From NCBI RefSeq assembly GCF_000215955.2, contig NZ_AFNV02000009.1:62001-126000 (forward strand): a DNA stretch of 64,000 nucleotides, written 5' to 3'. Under the pieces are notes generated by a model. That model was not told where the DNA came from and did no database searches. It saw nothing but the letters and a program-made list of their open reading frames with translations. Positions 35,928 to 44,804 of this stretch are shown here, piece after piece (the stretch's first letter is position 1; every line of letters starts with the position of its first letter). This DNA is from Salinisphaera shabanensis E1L3A (GTDB lineage Bacteria > Pseudomonadota > Gammaproteobacteria > Nevskiales > Salinisphaeraceae). The position numbers and the translations under genes were made by a program.

Positions 35928-37222
35928 ATCCCACCTCGGTGGATTTGTGTTGTCGTTTCCTGATCGTCCTGCCCGCGCTCGCGCGCACGACGCGCGCGCC
36001 CCAGCATGATGCCAAATAACGCCCAGAGCGTGGCCAGCGGCACGGCCGCAAAGGCCAGTGCCGACAGCCCCAGCCCGATGGCTGACAGGCCAGTAAAAAG
36101 CCAGCCACTGGCTGCGTCGCCGCCGCGGTAAACCACGGTATCGATGAAGTTCTTGGCCTTGTACTTGTCTTCGCTACTCACGACCGAGAACAGCATCTCG
36201 CGCGCGGGTTTGGTGATCGCGTAGTTGCCGGCCCGCCGCACGACCTGAAATACCACGAGCACAGCAAGCGTGGGCGCTAAGCCGAGCGCGCCAAAGCCCG
36301 CGGCCACGGCGACCGGGATCATCGCCAAGGCGATAGGCAGGCCCAGCCAGGCGACCAGACGCGCGGTGGCGAAGAACTGTAATGCCAGCGTTAGCGTGTT
36401 GGTCGCCAGATCCATGGCCGCGAACACCTGCGTGCGCTGTGCGCTGCTATCGAACGCATTCTCGACGATGCGCGCCTGCTCGAAATACAGGAAGGTCGAC
36501 AGCGCGGAATAGAACACGATGAACACGCAGATACCCAGCAGATAAGGCGAACGTGCGACATGGGTCGCCCCGGCCCAGACGCTTTCGCTACGCACCCGTG
36601 CATTCGGCGCGGCGCCGGTTTGCGAGCCGGCACGCTGCATGACCTGCAACGCGCAGACGACCGCGATAATCAGCAGCGCCGCGGATAGCGGCAACAAATT
36701 GACGGGGCCGACACGCTCGACCAGCAGCGTGGTCAAACCCGGACCGGCAATCGCGCCCAGACTGCCGCCGGCCGCAATCAGGCCGAACAGGCGTAACGCC
36801 TGGGCCTGATCGAACATATCGTTCATCACGCTCCAGAACAGCGAGATCACGAAAAGATTGAAAACACTCACCCAGACGAAGAATGCCCGCGCTGTCCAGG
36901 TGGGCTCGATCTCGGCGCGCAGCAGCAGAAAAAACACGAGCAGGTTGACGACAAAAAAGCCGTAGCTGGCCACGACCACCCCGCGGCGCGAAAAACGCGC
37001 GACCGCCCAGCCGAAAGCCGGTACGACGGCCAGCATGAGGATGAACGTGGCCGAGAACACCCAGGCGAGCGCATCCACGCCACCCTGGATGCCCATTTCG
37101 TCGCGCAGCGGACGCAGGATGTAGTAGCCGCACAGCAAACAGAAAAAATAGGCAAACGACCAGGCCACCGGCACGAACTCGCCTTTCTCCAGTTTGAACG
37201 CCCGTGCGACGCCTCCACTCAT
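35924..37222 (-). CDS. Membrane transporter, MFS/Npt1-Npt2 (ATP/ADP translocase-like) family
   Basis: A 432-residue protein with about 12 membrane spans. FFCLLCGYYILRPLRDEMG near the N-terminus, FWSVMNDMFDQAQALRLFGLIAAGGSLGAIAGP and KAKNFIDTVVYRGGDAASGWLF are characteristic of the bacterial NTT-related MFS group, which includes nucleotide transporters of intracellular bacteria but also widespread members of unknown substrate. It is coupled by ATGA to the Tat-exported aldo/keto reductase. Whether it moves nucleotides here is unknown. Confidence 0.8.
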   Translation of the reverse strand: MSGGVARAFKLEKGEFVPVAWSFAYFFCLLCGYYILRPLRDEMGIQGGVDALAWVFSATFILMLAVVPAFGWAVARFSRRGVVVASYGFFVVNLLVFFLLLRAEIEPTWTARAFFVWVSVFNLFVISLFWSVMNDMFDQAQALRLFGLIAAGGSLGAIAGPGLTTLLVERVGPVNLLPLSAALLIIAVVCALQVMQRAGSQTGAAPNARVRSESVWAGATHVARSPYLLGICVFIVFYSALSTFLYFEQARIVENAFDSSAQRTQVFAAMDLATNTLTLALQFFATARLVAWLGLPIALAMIPVAVAAGFGALGLAPTLAVLVVFQVVRRAGNYAITKPAREMLFSVVSSEDKYKAKNFIDTVVYRGGDAASGWLFTGLSAIGLGLSALAFAAVPLATLWALFGIMLGRARRARERGQDDQETTTQIHRGGI

Positions 37223-37325
37223 GTTTTTGCCCTTAGCGACAAGGTGTTGTGCATACAGGCTGTCTCGATTGAAAGCATGAGTAACAGACCTTACCTAAGG
37301 TGACGGCACGGAACAGGAGTCTTCT

Positions 37326-38156
37326 ATGCAACACGTCAACGCAAACGGCGCAAAAATCCCGGCTATTGGGTTCGGTACGTTCGAACTGGAGCCCGCGGAC
37401 GCAGAATCGATGGTCGCCCATGCACTGGAAGTGGGGTATCGACATATCGATACGGCCCAGATGTACAAGAACGAAGAAGCCGTCGGCCGCGGACTCAAGC
37501 AGTCGGGGCTCGATCGCGAAGACATCTTCCTGACCACCAAGGTTTGGACCGACCAGTTCGCTGACGGCGACCTGCAGGCCTCGGTACGCGAAAGTCTGAA
37601 CAAACTCGATACCGACTATGTCGACCTGCTGCTACTGCACTGGCCGAATCCGGATATTTCGCTCAAGGAAACCCTCGGTGCGCTCAACGAAGTGCGTGAG
37701 CAGGGTCTGGCGCGCAATATCGGCATCAGCAACTTCACCACGACGCTCATCGAAGAAGCCGTGGGCCAGTCGACTGCACCGCTGGCCACGAACCAGGTCG
37801 AGTTTCACCCCTATATCAGTCAGCAACCGGTGTTGGATAAGCTGGCAGAGCACGGCATGGCCCTTACCGCCTATTGCCCACTGGCCCAGGGTCGTGTGTT
37901 CAGCGAACCGACGCTCGAGCGTATCGGTAAGGCGCATGGAAAGAACGGCGGCCAGGTCGCCCTGCGCTGGTTGGTACAGCACGGCGACGTGGTGGTGATC
38001 CCCCGCTCGTCCAAGAAAGAGCATGTGACCAACAATTTCGACATCTTCGATTTCGAACTCACCGAAGAAGAGATGCGCAAAGTCGAAGCGCTGCACTCGG
38101 AAGACGGTCGGATCATCAATCCCTCGTTTGCCCCCGACTGGGACAACGCGGCCTGA
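37326..38156 (+). CDS. Aldo/keto reductase, 2,5-diketogluconate reductase-like
   Basis: A 276-residue cytosolic NADPH-dependent reductase. The tetrad is visible: Asp and Tyr in HIDTAQMYKNE, Lys in LTTKVW and His in LLLHWPNP. GISNF and the cofactor-binding VVVIPRSSKKEHVTNNFD motif are normal for the DkgA/DkgB group, which reduces keto sugars and aldehydes. AGGAG stands seven bases before the ATG. A strong terminator follows. Confidence 0.9.
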   Translation: MQHVNANGAKIPAIGFGTFELEPADAESMVAHALEVGYRHIDTAQMYKNEEAVGRGLKQSGLDREDIFLTTKVWTDQFADGDLQASVRESLNKLDTDYVDLLLLHWPNPDISLKETLGALNEVREQGLARNIGISNFTTTLIEEAVGQSTAPLATNQVEFHPYISQQPVLDKLAEHGMALTAYCPLAQGRVFSEPTLERIGKAHGKNGGQVALRWLVQHGDVVVIPRSSKKEHVTNNFDIFDFELTEEEMRKVEALHSEDGRIINPSFAPDWDNAA

Positions 38157-38177
38157 TTCTTCCTGCACGGCCCGATA

Positions 38178-38211
38178 CAAAGCCGCGCCCGAATCCGGGC
38201 GCGGCTTTTTT
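38178..38211 (+). terminator. Rho-independent terminator after aldo/keto reductase
   Basis: A perfect 11-bp stem (38181-38191 with 38196-38206) and 4-base loop, followed by six T, lies 25 bases beyond the stop codon. Confidence 0.93.
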
Positions 38212-38370
38212 GTGGTCGCCAGTCCGCGCTGCTGTTTCCCGCGAACGACACGGCGACAATCCGGTCAAGGCGTGCTCTGTGAAACCGCCGCTAAAACAAC
38301 GGCGACGTCGCAAAGAACGATCTGCCGTTTATTGGTCGCGTCCATGCCTGCAACCGGGCCGGAGGGCCAA

Positions 38371-39417
38371 CTAGCGTTCCCCTGCCTCGATACGTTTCTT
38401 CGCCATATCGAGCGCGACCGATTCGGGCGGCCGGCGTTGCGCCTTGGCCTGCTCGAAAATCTCGTCCAGCGTCGTTTCGATCGACGCCACACGAAAACGC
38501 ACGCGCTCGGCGTTGTAGCCTTCGCTGTCGAGTTCATCGCTGACGTTGATCAGGCCACCCGCATTGATCACATAATCCGGTGCATAGACGATGCCGCGTT
38601 CGGCCAGGCGCATCCCATCTTCGGGCGTGGCCAGCTGGTTGTTGGCCGCCCCGGCCACGATCGCGCATTTCAGCTCAGCGATACGGCTTTCGTCGAGAAT
38701 CGCACCCACGCCGCTCGGCGCGAAGATATCGACTGATTCGGCGTGAATACGGTCGTTATCCACGATCTGTGCGCCGGCCGCGGCCGCACCTTCACAGGCC
38801 TGGTCATCGATATCGGAGGCAATTACTTCGGCACCGGCTGCGATCAGGCGTTCGACGATCGCCAGGCCGACATGTCCGCAGCCTTGAACCGCGACACGCA
38901 GACCCGCGAACTCGATCGGTCGCTCGGCGGCGCGTAAGGCCGCGCGCATGCCGGCAATAACGCCGTCCGCAGTATGCGGGGACGGATCGCCCGAACCGCC
39001 TGCCTCGAGGCTGCGGCCCACCGCATGCGGCGTGACCTCATTGAGCAAAGCGATATCGGATTCGCTCATTCCCATGTCTTCGGTGGCCACATAGCGCCCC
39101 GCCAGACCATCGATGGCCCGGCCCAGTGCATGCATGCCCGCCTCACGGTCGCGCGGGAACGGCGCGAGCACCACAGCTTTGGCCCCGCCACAGCGCAGAC
39201 CGGCGCAAGCGGCCTTGTAACTCATGGCTTCCGATAGACGCAGCACGTCCACCAACGCGGCCTGTTCATCTTCATATGCACGGATGCGCACGCCACCCAA
39301 CCCGGGGCCGAGCACACTCGAGTGCATTGCCACGATCGCACGCAGACCGGTGGCGGCGTCGCTGATATGACAAACCTGTTCATGACCGGCCGCGGCCATT
39401 TGCGAAAAAACGCTCAA
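38371..39417 (-). CDS. Leucine dehydrogenase-like (Glu/Leu/Phe/Val dehydrogenase) enzyme
   Basis: A 348-residue NAD-dependent amino acid dehydrogenase. It interconverts a branched or hydrophobic amino acid and its 2-oxo acid plus ammonia. GLGGVRIR, substrate Lys in SYKAACAGL, catalytic Lys in GGAKAVV, Asp of TEDMGM and the Rossmann motif VQGCGHVG are present. The gene begins with TTG: AGGAG lies six bases before it and no ATG or GTG is in a comparable position. Exact amino acid preference is not decided by sequence. Confidence 0.85.
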   Translation of the reverse strand: MSVFSQMAAAGHEQVCHISDAATGLRAIVAMHSSVLGPGLGGVRIRAYEDEQAALVDVLRLSEAMSYKAACAGLRCGGAKAVVLAPFPRDREAGMHALGRAIDGLAGRYVATEDMGMSESDIALLNEVTPHAVGRSLEAGGSGDPSPHTADGVIAGMRAALRAAERPIEFAGLRVAVQGCGHVGLAIVERLIAAGAEVIASDIDDQACEGAAAAGAQIVDNDRIHAESVDIFAPSGVGAILDESRIAELKCAIVAGAANNQLATPEDGMRLAERGIVYAPDYVINAGGLINVSDELDSEGYNAERVRFRVASIETTLDEIFEQAKAQRRPPESVALDMAKKRIEAGER

Positions 39418-39661
39418 GACTCACTCCTGCTGAATGACTGCATCAGCCAGCAGTCTGCCGCCATGCCCGGCCACTGTCGATGACTACGGCCAACGGTTGC
39501 GCCCGCGCGGGGCAACAGCAATACTGGCAAGGGTTTAACACAACAACGCGCACGCGCTGCCGTTTCGCCGGGGGAAAACGGCGCGGCGGTTCAGTGCCAC
39601 GGGGTTTCGCGCGCTGTCGCCGGGCCGAATCGCGCCCACGCTCGTCTTTGGGACATTAGTT

Positions 39662-40075
39662 ATGGTCATACGTGCATTGATCGCCGCCTTCCTTGTCGTC
39701 GCAAGCGCCACCGCTTCGGCCCAGGCCGGCGGCATCGAGGTCGAACTCAACAAGCTCGAGCCGGTGGAAGGCGCTTGTCGTGCCTATCTCGTAACCCAGA
39801 ACCTGACCGACTCGAACTACGAGAACGTACAGCTCGACGTGGTGATGTTCGACAACGACGGCATTGTCGCGCGTAGGCTGGCCGTTCAGATCGGGCCGAT
39901 GGCGCAGAACAAGACAAGCATCAAGGTCTTCGATATCAAGAACCTGGCCTGCCAGGATATTGGCCAGTTGCTGCTGAACGATGTAATCGATTGCCGCGAC
40001 GATCAGGGCGTGCGTAACGACTGTCTGTCGCTGTTGTCGGTATCGCAGCGTGGCAACGTGCCGTTCATCAAATAA
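39662..40075 (+). CDS. Secreted protein of unknown function beside ExbB-ExbD-TonB
   Basis: A 137-residue protein with a cleavable signal peptide (residues 1-20, ending SASAQA). The mature part is a beta-rich domain with four Cys (EGACR, NLACQ, DCRDD, NDCLS), presumably two disulfides in the periplasm. It sits 63 bases upstream of the ExbB gene on the same strand, and similar small secreted proteins precede ExbB/ExbD genes in marine Gammaproteobacteria by recollection. Function unknown. Confidence 0.7.
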   Translation: MVIRALIAAFLVVASATASAQAGGIEVELNKLEPVEGACRAYLVTQNLTDSNYENVQLDVVMFDNDGIVARRLAVQIGPMAQNKTSIKVFDIKNLACQDIGQLLLNDVIDCRDDQGVRNDCLSLLSVSQRGNVPFIK

Positions 40076-40138
40076 CCACGGTAGCGCGATGTCCACACCG
40101 ATGACCCGAACCACGCATTCCGGACCGGGAGCGCGCGC

Positions 40139-40843
40139 GTGAACCAGTTCCTAGACGCCATAAACGGTGCCGTCGAGATCATCGCGCTGGGCGGGCCGGT
40201 CGTCGCCCTGTTGCTGCTGATGTCGCTGATCGCGATCACGATCGTACTCGCCAAGCTGTTCCAGTTCCGGCGTGTACGTATCAATGATCGACGCACAGCA
40301 CGCAACGCGCTCAAGCTCTATCGTGGCGGCAACGCCAGTGCCGCGATCACCAGCGCCCGCCGCTCGCCCAACCCGGCGGCACGCACGCTCGCCCGCGCAA
40401 TCGAGCTGCGCCAGCGCGCCGGCGTCGCCGAAGGCGTGCTACGCGAAGACATCATGCAATACGGCGGCGACATGCTGGAGTCACTGCGCAGCCATCTACG
40501 CCCGCTGGAAGTGATCGCGGCACTTGCCCCGCTGCTCGGCCTGCTCGGCACCGTGCTGGGCATGATCGAAGCATTTCGCGATCTCGAACAGGCCGGCAGT
40601 CAGGTGGACCCCGCCGTTCTATCGGGCGGTATCTGGCAGGCGCTGCTGACCACGGCCGTGGGCCTGGCAGTCGCCATGCCGGTGATCGTGGCGCTGAACT
40701 GGCTCGAGCGGGCCGTGGATCGCTGTGCCCACGAGATGGACAGTGTCGTGACGCGCGTATTTACCGCTGATCTCACCCGAACGTCCGCCCCGATCGCAAG
40801 CGACGATGACGACGACCACAGCCACAACACCCCGTTCGTTTAG
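40139..40843 (+). CDS. exbB: MotA/TolQ/ExbB-family proton channel protein
   Basis: A 234-residue inner-membrane protein with three spans. LAPLLGLLGTVLGMIEAF and WQALLTTAVGLAVAMPVIVALNWL are the two conserved pore helices. With ExbD it uses proton-motive force to energise TonB. The gene starts with GTG at 40139, with GGGAG upstream, and overlaps the first exbD gene by 38 bases. Confidence 0.92.
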   Translation: MNQFLDAINGAVEIIALGGPVVALLLLMSLIAITIVLAKLFQFRRVRINDRRTARNALKLYRGGNASAAITSARRSPNPAARTLARAIELRQRAGVAEGVLREDIMQYGGDMLESLRSHLRPLEVIAALAPLLGLLGTVLGMIEAFRDLEQAGSQVDPAVLSGGIWQALLTTAVGLAVAMPVIVALNWLERAVDRCAHEMDSVVTRVFTADLTRTSAPIASDDDDDHSHNTPFV

Positions 40844-41255
40844 CGCCGGGCTGCGTGCGGCACGGCGGCGGCGATCCTTGATCAGCCTGACGCCGCTGAT
40901 TGATGTCGTATTCATCCTGCTGCTGTTTTTCATGCTGGCGTCGAGCTTTCTCGACCTGCATTCGATCGTGCTCGACGCGCCCGCCGAAGGCAGCGGCGCG
41001 CCGGCCGTGGAAGGCGCGCTACTCGTGGACGTTCGCCTGGACGGCGTACGTTTTGCCGGCCAGTACGTAGGCATGGAAGAACTGGTACAACGCGTGCGTA
41101 TCGCGCTCGCCGATGCGCCTGATCGGCGTGTACTCGTACGTCCAGCCGAACGCGTGAAGCTGCAGGATACGGTGCGCATACTCGATGCGCTCTCTGCGGC
41201 CGGCGTCAAGCAACTCTCGCTGATGGAAACCGCGCCCAGTGGTGGCGGTCGCTAG
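40806..41255 (+). CDS. exbD: ExbD/TolR-family biopolymer transport protein (first copy)
   Basis: A 149-residue protein with one N-terminal span and a periplasmic domain. SLTPLIDVVFILLLFFMLAS carries the essential Asp of the ExbD proton path. It overlaps exbB by 38 bases and is followed after 3 bases by a second, shorter ExbD. Confidence 0.92.
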   Translation: MTTTTATTPRSFSAGLRAARRRRSLISLTPLIDVVFILLLFFMLASSFLDLHSIVLDAPAEGSGAPAVEGALLVDVRLDGVRFAGQYVGMEELVQRVRIALADAPDRRVLVRPAERVKLQDTVRILDALSAAGVKQLSLMETAPSGGGR

Positions 41256-41258
41256 GCC

Positions 41259-41672
41259 ATGGCGATGCACTTCAAGCGCAGCCAGCGTTCACGCATCAAT
41301 GGCGATGACTCCATCCTGCCGTTGACCAACGTCGTTTTTCTGCTGCTGATCTTTTTCATGCTCGCCGGGCGTCTTGCCTCGCCCGAGGCATTCGATATCC
41401 AGCCGCCGGTCTCCCAGAGCGAAGCCCAGGCGCGACGCGACGGGCTGGAGATACAGATTGCGGCCAGTGGCGATATCGCTATCGACGGCGAGCCTATCGA
41501 ACTCGATGCAATCGAGGCTCGTGCGCGCGAAGCACTCGAGACCGATCCGAATCTGGCATTACGACTCAAGGCCGACGGAGACGGCGATGCCACACGCGTC
41601 GTTGCCGTCATGCAGGCGCTGCGCGATGCCGGCGGTGAGAGGCTACGCCTGATCACCCTCGCGCCGGAATAA
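41259..41672 (+). CDS. ExbD-family protein (second copy, Asp replaced)
   Basis: A 137-residue ExbD paralogue. The membrane helix reads LPLTNVVFLLLIFFMLAG: the usual PLIDVVF Asp is Asn here. Since that Asp is the protonatable residue in ExbD, this copy may be a structural partner or form a hetero-oligomer with the first ExbD. It is 7 bases from tonB. Confidence 0.88.
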   Translation: MAMHFKRSQRSRINGDDSILPLTNVVFLLLIFFMLAGRLASPEAFDIQPPVSQSEAQARRDGLEIQIAASGDIAIDGEPIELDAIEARAREALETDPNLALRLKADGDGDATRVVAVMQALRDAGGERLRLITLAPE

Positions 41673-41679
41673 GGCCGCG

Positions 41680-42528
41680 ATGCAGATTTCCAATACCCAA
41701 TGGCTGTTCGCGCTCGCAATTGCGGTCGGCGTGCATATTGTCTTACTGGTGGCATTCCTGATCGGTGGCTTCAACCGCAACGAGGCGCCCGATTCGCCAC
41801 AAGGCGTGATGGTCTCGCTCGACCAGCTCAATCCCGGCCCACCGCCGGAAGCCATGGCTGCGCAAGCCCCGATCGATGCGCCCACGCCCGAGGTGGCCGC
41901 CGCCAGCGCGCCGCCCGCCACCGAAACCAACGCACCCGACGCGAGCGCCGCGGCGCCGCCAGAAGCGGCTGAAGCAGTGGCCAATATCGGTCCGGATCCG
42001 GCCGAAAGCCCGGCATCGTCCAGTACCGGCGAGCCGAACGCGGCCGCCGAAGCGATCGAGGCCGCACCGGTCGTCGCCCCCGCCGCCGAGCCAGCCAACG
42101 CGGTCGCGGTGGCCCCGATCAACGCCATCGACGCCGTCGAACCGACCGAGCAGGTGACCGCACAGGCGCCGGAAATCGCGACCGCCGAAACCCGCGAGAT
42201 CGATAGCGATGCCAACGGCGCCTACGGCAGCAGCGATGAGTCGACCGAGGACTACATCGTGCGCCTGCGCGCCTGGCTCTCGCGGCACAAGGAATACCCC
42301 GCGGCAGCGCGACAAGCCGAAACAGAAGGCACCGTGCGGCTGTATATCGTCGTCGATCAGAACGGTCGTATCGTGAGCCGTCGTATCACGCAGAGTTCCG
42401 GCTCGGAAATGCTCGACCGCGCCGCCGAGCAGATGCTCACCCGCGCCGAACCGTTGCCGCGCATGCCCACATCCATGCGCCGCAACCGGCTCGAACTGGT
42501 GGTTCCTGTGGTCTTTTCTCTGCGCTGA
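41680..42528 (+). CDS. tonB: TonB energy-transducing protein
   Basis: A 282-residue protein with an N-terminal span (about residues 8-30), a long Ala/Pro/Glu-rich spacer (about 50-165) and a C-terminal TonB domain (YPAAARQAETEGTVRLYIVVDQNGRIVSRRITQSSGSEMLDRAA). It couples the ExbB/ExbD proton channel to outer-membrane receptors. The spacer is Ala/Glu-rich rather than the Lys-Pro/Glu-Pro repeats of enteric TonB. No TonB-dependent receptor is in the window. Confidence 0.92.
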   Translation: MQISNTQWLFALAIAVGVHIVLLVAFLIGGFNRNEAPDSPQGVMVSLDQLNPGPPPEAMAAQAPIDAPTPEVAAASAPPATETNAPDASAAAPPEAAEAVANIGPDPAESPASSSTGEPNAAAEAIEAAPVVAPAAEPANAVAVAPINAIDAVEPTEQVTAQAPEIATAETREIDSDANGAYGSSDESTEDYIVRLRAWLSRHKEYPAAARQAETEGTVRLYIVVDQNGRIVSRRITQSSGSEMLDRAAEQMLTRAEPLPRMPTSMRRNRLELVVPVVFSLR

Positions 42529-42546
42529 GGCCTGAAGGCTGTCGCG

Positions 42547-43494
42547 TTACCAGACGACCAGCTCGACACGGCGATTCTGGGACTTGCCGACATCGCTGTT
42601 ATTGCTGGCGCGCGGCACCGCGTAGCCCACACCCCACGGCTTGAGCCGGTTGCGCTGTACGCCGTAACGCGTGGCCAGCGCACCAACCACGGCCTCCGCG
42701 CGCCGCTGCGACAGATCGATGTTGTAGTCGAATGTGCCGCGGCTGTCGGTATGACCGACCACCAGCAGCTTGAGACTCGGGCGCTCCGCCATGAGTTTCG
42801 CGATCTCCGACAACGTGGGCCGCGACTCGGGTTTAACCTCGGTGCTATCGGTATTGAAGAAGATGCCGTAGAGCGCGACACGGCCCTGGGTATCCAGGTC
42901 GTTGGCCATCTGTGCCGCATTGACCGAAATCGCACCGATTTCGCGCGGTTTCACCCGGAGCGTGTCGACCTGGACGGCCACGCCGGTACGTCCTGCTGCA
43001 ATCTGCACGCCGACATAGATATCGCCGCCGCTATCGGCCTTGCGGGCAGCAAGGTAGCGCTGGTTGTCGTCGCTGGTACGAAAACGCTCGGCGTCGAGCC
43101 GATAGCCGGGCGATGCACGCACGAACGTGGGGCCGCAGTCGCTCGCCTCGCACTCGTACACGATATCGAAACCGGCTCTGCCCAGGCGCTGAGCATATTC
43201 GGTCGCGGCTTCATCGATCTGTGCGTTGTCGGCCAACTCATAGGTGATACGCGTCAACGCGCCTTCTACCGTCCGTGTTGCGGAGATGTTGCCGTTGATA
43301 CCGCCACGCTGCGCGATGCGATCGACGATCAGCGGATAGGTCGCGAAATCCTGGCGTTCGCTGGCCACCATGCGCGCAGTCGCCGGTGCAGCGACAGCCG
43401 GGGTGGGCGGTGTTTCCTGTGCCAAGGCCGAGGTCGCGACCATCGCGGCAAACAGATACAACAGACTGAACGAACGAAGCGAAGATATGATCAT
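42547..43494 (-). CDS. OmpA-domain outer-membrane/periplasmic protein with DUF4892-like N-terminus
   Basis: A 315-residue protein with a signal peptide ending SALAQ (residue 26). The N-terminal part (YELADNAQIDEAATEYAQRLGRAGFDIVYECEASDCGPTFV) resembles DUF4892, and the C-terminal 110 residues are an OmpA peptidoglycan-binding domain (FNTDSTEVKPESRPTLSEIAKLM, VVGHTDSRGTFDYNIDLSQRRAEAV, NRRVELVVW). It probably anchors the envelope. Convergent with tonB, 18 bases apart. Confidence 0.85.
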   Translation of the reverse strand: MIISSLRSFSLLYLFAAMVATSALAQETPPTPAVAAPATARMVASERQDFATYPLIVDRIAQRGGINGNISATRTVEGALTRITYELADNAQIDEAATEYAQRLGRAGFDIVYECEASDCGPTFVRASPGYRLDAERFRTSDDNQRYLAARKADSGGDIYVGVQIAAGRTGVAVQVDTLRVKPREIGAISVNAAQMANDLDTQGRVALYGIFFNTDSTEVKPESRPTLSEIAKLMAERPSLKLLVVGHTDSRGTFDYNIDLSQRRAEAVVGALATRYGVQRNRLKPWGVGYAVPRASNNSDVGKSQNRRVELVVW

Positions 43495-43531
43495 GTCGCG
43501 ATATTAACCGTGCGGTGCAGCGCTGTCAGGC

Positions 43532-43565
43532 AAAAAAAAAAGAGCCGGTGTCACCCACCGGCTCT
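43532..43565 (-). terminator. Rho-independent terminator of fadBA
   Basis: On the minus strand, a perfect 10-bp stem (43556-43565 with 43541-43550) and 5-base loop are followed by nine T. It starts 27 bases past the fadA stop, ending the fadBA transcript. Confidence 0.95.
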
Positions 43566-43592
43566 CGTTACGGACGCGATGAAGCCCGAACG

Positions 43593-44804
<1,212 letters not shown>

